From CAJPSE01 sp963514535 (lineage in GTDB: Bacteria; Synergistota; Synergistia; Synergistales; Aminobacteriaceae): a stretch of 5,461 nt of DNA. Numbering within the stretch: position 1 is the stretch's first letter; every line of letters begins with the position of its first letter. Of the stretch, positions 1-4,545 are shown piece after piece. The position numbers and the translations under genes are program-made. The DNA lies in contig CAUPUB010000126.1 of NCBI GenBank assembly GCA_963514535.1, positions 1 to 5,461 on the forward strand. Reading direction: 5' to 3'. The notes below the pieces were generated by a model. That model was not told the origin of the DNA. It saw only the letters and a list, made by a program, of their open reading frames with translations, and did no database searches.

Positions 1-695
1 GCATGCAGGGACACGGAGAGCCTTATGGGGATCTCGAAGTCCGCCAGGTCGACGATACCCTGGGCGACACCCGAGGTCGATATCGTGATGTGCCGCGCGC
101 CCAGCCCTCGCATCTTGGGATGATTCAGCATGCGGATGCTCCCGAACACGCTGTCGGCGTTCAGCAGGGGCTCGCCCATCCCCATGAAGACGATGTTGTT
201 GATCCCCTGCTCGACGCCGGCGTCCAGACGACGCCGCTCCATCATGAGGAACTGCCCCAGGATCTCCCCTGGCGTCAGGTTCCGGGTAAAGCCCAGGGAG
301 CCCGTGGCGCAGAACGCGCAGGCGAGCGGGCAGCCCACCTGGCTCGAGATACAGGCCGTCGTGTGGCCTCCATGATCCAGCAGGACGGACTCCACCCGCT
401 CTCCGTCCGTCATCTGCCACAGGTACTTCCGGGTCCCGTCCCGGGACGCCTGCTCCCGGATCAGCACGGGTAGAGGCATGAGAAGGGAACCGCTCAGACG
501 CTCCCGCAGGGACTTCGAAAGGTTGCTCATCTCATGATAGTTGAAGATCTTCCGGCCATAGATCCAGCCGCAGACCTGATCGGCGCGGAAGCGAGGCTCC
601 CCCCATTCCGCCATCCGCCCCCGCCATTCCTCATAGGAGAGGGAGAGGGCGTCGTCCCCTCCCGTCCCCATCCCATCTCTCTCGACCTCTCTCAT
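1..695 (-). CDS. rlmN: 23S rRNA (adenine-2503-C2)-methyltransferase RlmN, C-terminus beyond window
   Basis: This is the N-terminal 231 codons of a radical-SAM methyltransferase that puts a methyl group on C2 of A2503 in 23S rRNA (and of A37 in some tRNAs) in the cytoplasm. The N-terminal helical region reads EPRFRADQVCGWIY and then EMSNLSKSLRERL, which is typical of RlmN. The [4Fe-4S]/SAM cluster motif is CPLACAFC, with Cys122, Cys126 and Cys129. Cys115, seven residues before it in ACISSQVGC, lines up with E. coli Cys118, which resolves the covalent RNA adduct. The radical-SAM GMGEP motif is at about 172-176. The second catalytic cysteine (E. coli Cys355) lies beyond the left edge. I chose ATG 695-693 because it has AGGAG four bases upstream; a later in-frame ATG at 671 lacks one. 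RlmN rather than Cfr is favoured by the housekeeping-like sequence, but the missing C-terminus means this is not formally proven. Confidence 0.95.
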   Translation of the reverse strand, partial: MREVERDGMGTGGDDALSLSYEEWRGRMAEWGEPRFRADQVCGWIYGRKIFNYHEMSNLSKSLRERLSGSLLMPLPVLIREQASRDGTRKYLWQMTDGERVESVLLDHGGHTTACISSQVGCPLACAFCATGSLGFTRNLTPGEILGQFLMMERRRLDAGVEQGINNIVFMGMGEPLLNADSVFGSIRMLNHPKMRGLGARHITISTSGVAQGIVDLADFEIPIRLSVSLH

Positions 696-715
696 TTTGC
701 TCCTATCCCCCAATA

Positions 716-805
716 TAGGGAAGCGCTGATTAAAACAAAAATGCATATTTTATCAGGAATAAATATACAAAACGTCTATAAACAAAAAATTTCAGCGCTT
801 CCCTA
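716..805. repeat. MITE-like element: 14-bp perfect inverted repeat around AT-rich core
   Basis: TAGGGAAGCGCTGA (716-729) is matched exactly by its reverse complement at 792-805, enclosing a 62-base AT-rich core with no coding potential. Both ends carry TA outside GGGAAG, which could be a TA target duplication (718-803 would then be the element). Size, perfect ends and lack of a gene fit a miniature inverted-repeat element mobilised by a transposase elsewhere. The ends look like those of DDE-type insertion sequences, but I cannot name a family. The element sits 20 bases upstream of rlmN and may supply its promoter. Confidence 0.55.
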
Positions 806-814
806 GAAAATTAA

Positions 815-835
815 CATGGGGGCTTCGCCCCCATG
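815..835. repeat. Perfect 9-bp hairpin with TTC loop
   Basis: CATGGGGGC (815-823) and GCCCCCATG (827-835) are exact reverse complements separated by TTC. On the minus strand the stem is followed by TTAATTTT, so it might terminate leftward transcription, but no gene reads into it from the right. Such GGGGCTTCGCCCC-type palindromes are common repeated units in GC-rich genomes, so a dispersed REP-like repeat is an equally good reading. Confidence 0.6.
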
Positions 836-841
836 CCCCCA

Positions 842-863
842 CGCCGCTATCCTGATAGCGGCG
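842..863. repeat. Perfect 9-bp hairpin with CCTG loop
   Basis: CGCCGCTAT (842-850) pairs exactly with ATAGCGGCG (855-863) around the loop CCTG. It begins only seven bases after the preceding hairpin, so the two form a back-to-back pair of strong cruciform-capable structures. No T-tract follows on either strand, so a simple terminator role is unlikely. Confidence 0.6.
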
Positions 864-926
864 GCCCCGGCAAGTTCCTTCCTCAAAAACAGCAAGCTGG
901 GGTACCACAGGGAGGCTTCGTGGATT

Positions 927-958
927 AAATCAGTGTTTCCCTAAATCAGCGTATCCTT
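927..958 (+). repeat. Two tandem 16-base copies of the inverted-repeat end sequence
   Basis: AAATCAGTGTTTCCCT (927-942) and AAATCAGCGTATCCTT (943-958) abut head to tail and agree at 13 of 16 positions. Both resemble the right arm of the upstream inverted repeat (ATTTCAGCGCTTCCCT at 789-804). They are probably eroded ends of further copies of the same element. Unit 927-942 together with the left arm at 717-732 would also delimit a roughly 226-base element. The second unit reaches into the -35 region of the downstream kinase promoter. Confidence 0.5.
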
Positions 959-985
959 AAATGTAACTTATATTACAATTATAAT
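957..985 (+). promoter_or_regulatory. Predicted promoter of the histidine kinase gene
   Basis: A perfect -10 hexamer TATAAT lies at 980-985, with TTAAAT at 957-962 as a weaker -35 exactly 17 bases upstream. Transcription would start near 992, giving a leader of about 50 bases. Inside the spacer TGTAA (962-966) and TTACA (973-977) form a small dyad that could be an operator, though five-base arms are weak evidence. The -35 overlaps the end of the repeat at 943-958. Confidence 0.5.
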
Positions 986-1041
986 GAAACGGTCTCTGCA
1001 ACCACGACAAAAAACACCAGCTCCGGCGCCGGGAGGTCACA

Positions 1042-2418
1042 ATGCCCCAATTCTTCTCAGGAAAAAACTTCAGCGAAAAAAAAGCCTCCCCCTTCCGGGG
1101 GAAAGGACTCAATCAGCTGCTCGCAGGTTTCTGCCTCCTGACGGCGGCTCTGGCCTCGCTCTACTACAGAGACGTCCTCGTGACCAGTTTCTTCCGTTCC
1201 GCGGGACAGTGGGACGAAACGGCCTTTCTCCTGGTATCCATCGTCCGAATGCTGTTCCACGGAGCTCAGAACCTGCTGCTCCTCTCGGGCTGGAACCTCG
1301 CCGGCCGGGGGGTGGCCCAACGCTTTCCCCGAAATGAGGACCTGCTCGCCATCATACTCCCCGCTCTCGGACTCGCGGCAAGCTTCTACCTCCTGCCGCT
1401 GCTGTTCCCCCTGCTCCGTCCGCCGTTCCCGATCAACGCCGCCATCGTGTTCCTCCTGATGGTCCTGTTCCAGCTTCTGACGCTCCGGGTCGAGGACAGT
1501 CTGGATCGATTCGCAGCGCTGCTGCTCTGGACCCTCTCCTTCCAGAGCCTGGAACTGTTCTCCGGCTTCTCGGACGCCCTCTCCGCGCAGAATACGGCGA
1601 CCCTGGGCCTGGCGGGGACCGCCTTGTTCTTCAGCTTCCTGGCCGGGGCCGTATCCTCCACCTGGCTCATCGCCCGCTACGCCATCCGGGTCAACCTGCT
1701 GCGTCAGACCTGGGCGAAGTCGGATTTCAAGACTACCCCGGAGGACGAGGGCCTCAGGACGATCTCCATGGTCGACGTCAACCACCTGGCCCACGACCTC
1801 AAGAACCCGATCGCGGCCATCAAGGGAACCGCACTGCTGCTCCAGAAAGGGGATTCCGCGGAGAAGGGCGCCCTCATCCTCAGGGCCACGGAATTCATGG
1901 AGAACATGGTCCGCGAGCTTCTCTCGGAGGACGAGAAACACGCGCTCAAGGTCTCCGAGCTCTGCGACACGATCGATCGTCAGATCCGTCCCTTCCCCTG
2001 GGGAAAGGACGTCGCCCTGACGCTCGATCCGGAGGCCGAGGAGATCTCTATCCCGGCCAACAGGATGCGCCTCCTCCGCGCCGTGTTCAACGTGCTGGAC
2101 AACGCATGGAGGGCCAACGAGACCGTGGGAACCCGGGGGGTCGAGCTACGCGTCCGCCGCAACGCAGGACGCCTGGAGATCGAGGTCCTCGACAACGGCC
2201 CCGGGTACGATGCGGAACGGACGCACGCATACAGATCCGGATGGGGCTCGACGGGGCTGGGCCTCGCCTTCACCCGCCGCATGGTCGCCCTGCACGGCGG
2301 CTCCCTTCTGATCGCCGGCAGGACCGATCAGAAGCGCGGGGCCCGGGTGCTCATCTCCCTTCCGATCCCATCCTCTCCTATCCCCTCCTCTCCTCCGACC
2401 CAACCGGACGCCCCTTGA
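1042..2418 (+). CDS. Membrane sensor histidine kinase
   Basis: A 458-residue two-component sensor kinase. The N-terminal half is hydrophobic, with about six predicted membrane segments (near 24-43, 61-83, 101-125, 131-149, 156-176 and 187-213) and no large extracytoplasmic loop, suggesting it senses something in or at the membrane. A short cytoplasmic linker leads to the dimerisation helix with the phosphoacceptor His251 in HDLKNP. The ATP-binding domain follows: N box around FNVLDNAWRA (Asn350, Asn354), G1 box DNGPG (384-388) and G2 box GSTGLGL (402-408). No HAMP, PAS or receiver domain is evident. ATG 1042 is preceded by GGAGGT with four bases between. No response regulator lies beside it, so it is an orphan here and its signal and partner are unknown. 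The last 18 residues are Pro/Ser-rich and overlap the opposite-strand DedA gene. Confidence 0.92.
   Translation: MPQFFSGKNFSEKKASPFRGKGLNQLLAGFCLLTAALASLYYRDVLVTSFFRSAGQWDETAFLLVSIVRMLFHGAQNLLLLSGWNLAGRGVAQRFPRNEDLLAIILPALGLAASFYLLPLLFPLLRPPFPINAAIVFLLMVLFQLLTLRVEDSLDRFAALLLWTLSFQSLELFSGFSDALSAQNTATLGLAGTALFFSFLAGAVSSTWLIARYAIRVNLLRQTWAKSDFKTTPEDEGLRTISMVDVNHLAHDLKNPIAAIKGTALLLQKGDSAEKGALILRATEFMENMVRELLSEDEKHALKVSELCDTIDRQIRPFPWGKDVALTLDPEAEEISIPANRMRLLRAVFNVLDNAWRANETVGTRGVELRVRRNAGRLEIEVLDNGPGYDAERTHAYRSGWGSTGLGLAFTRRMVALHGGSLLIAGRTDQKRGARVLISLPIPSSPIPSSPPTQPDAP
2305..2334. repeat. Perfect 10-bp inverted repeat inside the kinase 3' end
   Basis: CTTCTGATCG (2305-2314) and CGATCAGAAG (2325-2334) are exact reverse complements with a 10-base spacer. 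It lies in the kinase coding sequence and, for leftward transcripts, about 44 bases past the DedA stop codon. It has no T-tract on either side, so it is not a standard terminator. It might protect the 3' end of the dapF-dedA message, or be chance. Confidence 0.4.
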
Positions 2419-3106
2419 CGCGGAAGCGCAGCCAAAGGACATAGAGAAGGACAAGGAGGAGCGCCGCCCCCGCGCAGACCAGGGGCAGGATGTGCAGGTA
2501 GCGGGCAAGCTGATCCTGATGCTCGCCCAGCAGATAACCGGCGAGCGTCAAAACCACCACCCACAGTCCGGCCCCGAGGGCCGTGAAGACGGTGAACAGC
2601 GTCAGGTTCATCCTCGTCACCCCCGCGGGCAGCGAGATGTACTGACGGATGACCGGCAGCAGGCGCCCCACGAGGGTGCTCACGTGCCCATGCCGGGCGA
2701 AGAAGACCTCCGCCTTCTCCAGGGACTCCGCGGACACGAAAAAGTACCTTCCATACTTCAGAAGGAAGGGCCGTCCGAACCGAACCGCCACCCAATAGTT
2801 GAAGAGGGCCCCCAGGATGCTTCCCGCGATGCCCGAGGCGATCGCCGCGAGGAGGGACATCTCGCCCCTCCATGCCAGGTAACCCGCCGGCGGCAGGACC
2901 ACCTCGCTGGGGAAGGGGAAGAAGGACGACTCCAGGAACATCAGGGCGACGACCCCCGGGTACCCCATGCGCCCGACCGTCTCCACCAGCCATGCCGTTA
3001 TCCTTCCCAGGAGCTCGGCCATCGGCCCGGCAAAACAAAGGGCCAGGCCCGCACAGAGCAGCAGGACCAGGACTGCCGCCAGGGCCGCCCAGCCACGCCG
3101 GCTCAA
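2378..3106 (-). CDS. DedA-family membrane protein (SNARE-associated/VTT domain)
   Basis: A 242-residue inner-membrane protein. DedA relatives support lipid carrier recycling (undecaprenyl phosphate or phospholipid flipping) and proton-motive-force homeostasis; which activity this one has cannot be told. Hydrophobic segments lie near 8-28, 33-58, 83-106, 172-194 and 206-227. The signature ESSFFPFPSEVVLPPAG (59-75, acidic Glu59 and Glu68) and the GRLLPVIRQYISLPAG re-entrant motif (147-162, Arg148 and Arg154) are both present. The start is a TTG at 3106-3104 that overlaps the dapF TGA stop (TTGA). A strong GAGGAGG seven bases upstream decides the choice. Overlap with dapF implies translational coupling. 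The 3' end overlaps the convergent kinase gene by 41 bases. Confidence 0.93.
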   Translation of the reverse strand: MSRRGWAALAAVLVLLLCAGLALCFAGPMAELLGRITAWLVETVGRMGYPGVVALMFLESSFFPFPSEVVLPPAGYLAWRGEMSLLAAIASGIAGSILGALFNYWVAVRFGRPFLLKYGRYFFVSAESLEKAEVFFARHGHVSTLVGRLLPVIRQYISLPAGVTRMNLTLFTVFTALGAGLWVVVLTLAGYLLGEHQDQLARYLHILPLVCAGAALLLVLLYVLWLRFRVKGRPVGSEERRG

Positions 3107-3936
3107 GCCCAGGCCTCCTCGAGCAGCGCCCCGGACGCCACAAGAGCCGTCCTGCCCCTAAGCCAGGCATGGACGGATCCGTTCCCCGAGGCGAATTCCA
3201 GGCGAACCGTGTTGACGCCCCCGGGGTTGGTCACGCGTATGGGAGACCCTATCCCCCAGACCTCAGCCGCAGCAATGGCGACGGCGACGCACCCCGTCCC
3301 GCAGGAGTCCGTCAGGTCCTCGACGCCCCGTTCGTAGGTGACCGCACTCACCTCATCCGGGGACGCGCGGCGGGCAAAGTTGACGTTGGCCCCCTCGGGG
3401 AAGAGCTCCGTATTCCAGCGCACCTCCCGCCCCATCTCCCGCATGGCGTCCCGCGAGTAGTCCTCGTCCGTGAGCAGGACGCAGTGGGGCACGCCGACGG
3501 TCAGGAAGACGAACGGGAACGTGACGCCCCCGGCACGGAGGCTCCACCCGAAGGTCCCCCTGGCGAGGTCGATGTTCCCCATGTCCAGCTCGACGAACGG
3601 CGGCTCGACCGTGGCCTCGACCATCCCCGCCCCCGTGGCGAAACGCATCGGCGAGGCGGCTATCCCCCGCTCGTACGCGTAGCGCGCGAGGGCCCGGGCC
3701 CCGTTCCCACACATCGCGGCCTCGCTGCCGTCCGCGTTGAAGATGCGCATCCGAAAATCGACGCCCTCGGCCTCCCCGGCGCGCTCGACGGCCATCAGTC
3801 CGTCGGCGCCCACGGAGGCGCGCCTGCGGCAGAGCGCCGTTGCAGCGGCGCTCAGGTCCGAATCGGAAAGGCGCCCCTCCCGGTTGTCCAGGACGACGAA
3901 GTCATTCCCGTTCCCATGTACCTTAAAAAAGTCCAT
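3103..3936 (-). CDS. dapF: Diaminopimelate epimerase
   Basis: Cytoplasmic, cofactor-free epimerase converting LL- to meso-diaminopimelate, the penultimate step to lysine and a precursor of peptidoglycan. The protein is 277 residues, the usual length. It opens MDFFKVHGNGNDF, the standard DapF N-terminus. The two catalytic cysteines are visible as Cys76 in MCGNGAR and Cys212 in SCGTG. Other family landmarks are GADG (43-46), GVPH (148-151), the NVNF segment (184-187) and YERG (201-204). The frame stays open upstream to 4035, but those 33 codons resemble no DapF sequence and run into the AT-rich intergenic region. ATG 3936 with GGGGAG just upstream is preferred. It is the first gene of a leftward pair with the DedA gene. 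No other lysine or cell-wall gene is adjacent. Confidence 0.96.
   Translation of the reverse strand: MDFFKVHGNGNDFVVLDNREGRLSDSDLSAAATALCRRRASVGADGLMAVERAGEAEGVDFRMRIFNADGSEAAMCGNGARALARYAYERGIAASPMRFATGAGMVEATVEPPFVELDMGNIDLARGTFGWSLRAGGVTFPFVFLTVGVPHCVLLTDEDYSRDAMREMGREVRWNTELFPEGANVNFARRASPDEVSAVTYERGVEDLTDSCGTGCVAVAIAAAEVWGIGSPIRVTNPGGVNTVRLEFASGNGSVHAWLRGRTALVASGALLEEAWA
3114..3120 (-). promoter_or_regulatory. Ribosome binding site that fixes the TTG start of the DedA gene
   Basis: GAGGAGG on the minus strand lies inside the last codons of dapF, seven bases before TTG 3106-3104. There is no ATG nearby, and the match and spacing are near ideal. The DedA gene is therefore very likely started at TTG by ribosomes finishing dapF. 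Confidence 0.75.
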
Positions 3937-3959
3937 CAAACTCCCCCCTCCGGACGCAA

Positions 3960-4035
3960 CGAACATCCTCATCCTATGATACGATAATAATGGATGTTGT
4001 ATCGTTTTCGTATTTGGAGTCGTTATTTTACCCAA
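3960..4035. promoter_or_regulatory. AT-rich divergent promoter region with imperfect dyad
   Basis: This AT-rich patch lies between divergent dapF and the small selenoprotein gene, so promoters for both are expected here. ACGATA (3981-3986) and TATCGT (4000-4005) form a six-base dyad with a 13-base spacer. TATTAT on the minus strand (3990-3985) is a possible dapF -10, and TTGTAT (3997-4002) a possible rightward -35, but neither has a convincing partner. No binding protein can be named. Confidence 0.3.
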
Positions 4036-4070
4036 CCCCGGAATGGGAGGGCCAGAGGAGGAAGACGGAG

Positions 4071-4412
4071 ATGGCCTTAAAACTGAAGATCATCATGGAG
4101 TTCGGCGGCTACCGCTGCGGCTGAGGGGGCGGAAGGGGGAGCTACACCCCGGAAGAGAAGGCTTCTTTTCCTCAACAACAAAAGACTCATCAGGAGGTCA
4201 GCCAACTGCTGCGTGCGCTGCGCGACCGTTATGGGGAGCGTCTGGACGTCTGCGTCATAGACCCCCGCAATCCCCTGGCCCTTTTCGACATCTTCCGATA
4301 CCGTGTCCGGCCGTCGCGCCCAACGTGGATCCTGGGACGCGACAAGCTCTGCGACGGCATCCCCTCCCTCGACGCACTGGAGGAGGCGATCGACCGGAGC
4401 CTGGCCGTCTGA
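4071..4412 (+). CDS. Candidate selenoprotein, thioredoxin-like fold, Cys-Gly-Sec motif (TGA recoded)
   Basis: A 113-residue protein if TGA 4122-4124 is read as selenocysteine. ATG 4071 follows AGGAGG (4056-4061) by nine bases. A hydrophobic strand (LKIIMEFGG) leads into YRC16-G17-U18-GG, the usual place for a redox motif. Next come a polar loop, a helix (EVSQLLRALRDRYG), a strand (LDVCVID), a linker, and RPSRPTWILG followed by SLDALEEAIDRSL. That order matches a thioredoxin core, with Pro84 as candidate cis-proline; Cys61 and Cys94 are further cysteines. After the TGA the frame stays open for 95 codons, with GC-rich third positions and no in-frame ATG, GTG or TTG, so a restart is unlikely. 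A SECIS-like hairpin lies downstream. The likely role is a thiol/selenol oxidoreductase; substrate unknown. I do not recognise the family. The main alternative is a pseudogene or an error at a TGC/TGT codon. No selA, selB or selC is in view. Confidence 0.75.
4125..4171 (+). promoter_or_regulatory. Predicted bacterial SECIS element directly after the in-frame TGA
   Basis: GGAAGAGAA (4151-4159) pairs with TTCTTTTCC (4163-4171) over nine base pairs, including one G-U, around the triloop GGC. The loop starts 35 bases after the TGA and has G in its first two positions. These values agree with the published general bacterial SECIS pattern (stem 4-16 bp, loop 3-14 bases, G at the first or second loop position, 16-37 bases from the TGA). 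A competing smaller hairpin, GGGG/CCCC (4136-4139/4147-4150) with loop AGCTACA, sits 15 bases from the TGA and could be the element instead. Its partner would be the elongation factor SelB. Confidence 0.65.
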
Positions 4413-4417
4413 TCCCG

Positions 4418-4487
4418 AAAAAACGGCGCAGAGGCTCCCCATGAAAGAGAAAAATGAAAGGGAAATTTGAGGGGAGTTCCTGCGCCG
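4418..4487 (-). terminator. Intrinsic terminator for the leftward cmr operon
   Basis: Reading leftward, two arms (4487-4471 and 4440-4424) form a stem: CTGCGCCG pairs with CGGCGCAG and GGGGAG with CTCCCC, with two G-U pairs and one mismatch between them. Six T residues follow at once on the minus strand (AAAAAA at 4418-4423). The 30-base A-rich loop is longer than usual. It begins 58 bases past the cmr6 stop. On the plus strand no T-tract follows, so its action on the selenoprotein transcript is less certain. Confidence 0.65.
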
Positions 4488-4545
4488 CTTATCAAGGACA
4501 GCTTCTGTTTGGAAGAGGGTTTCCAGAACCTGCCGTGGATCGAGC

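Larger units (their letters stand above)
696..1041. other. Gene-free intergenic region with repeats, hairpins and a promoter
   Basis: There is no credible coding sequence between the divergent rlmN and histidine kinase starts. The stretch contains four related 16-base repeat units, an AT-rich core enclosed by a perfect inverted repeat, two GC-rich hairpins, and the kinase promoter, each listed separately. Positions 864-926 show nothing I can interpret. The leftward rlmN promoter must lie here too; on the minus strand the AT-rich core offers TTGTAT and TATGCA hexamers 17 bases apart, but this is a weak match. Confidence 0.8.

Noticed and set aside
716..958. CRISPR array from the repeated 16-base units
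   Set aside because: Units are short, occur in both orientations, are directly adjacent or irregularly spaced and have no uniform spacers. The nearby cmr6 alone does not make them an array.
984..1337. 117-residue plus-strand frame starting at 984
   Set aside because: Its ATG overlaps the TATAAT -10 box, so it would precede the transcription start, and it is out of frame with the kinase.
1057..1941. 294-residue minus-strand frame opposite the histidine kinase
   Set aside because: It is rich in Glu, Gly, Gln and Arg with no domain or signal, as expected of the antisense of GC-rich membrane-protein codons.
3937..4035. N-terminal extension of DapF from 4035
   Set aside because: The 33 extra residues have no counterpart in the family and are encoded by the AT-rich promoter region; MDFFKVHGNGNDF is the normal start.
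4071..4412. Reading 4071-4412 as a pseudogene with an ordinary nonsense mutation
   Set aside because: Less likely than recoding: there is only one interruption, it sits exactly at a CxU redox position, a SECIS-like hairpin follows, and the rest of the frame is intact. It cannot be fully excluded without homologues.
4077..4442. 121-residue minus-strand frame covering the same stretch
   Set aside because: It is the antisense shadow of the GC-rich selenoprotein frame. It would lie across the terminator and lacks a good ribosome binding site or recognisable motifs.
4043..4444. 133-residue plus-strand frame rich in Pro, Arg and Gly
   Set aside because: It is out of frame with, and overlaps, the candidate selenoprotein, has low-complexity composition and resembles no fold. 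The ribosome binding site and structured protein belong to the frame starting at 4071.
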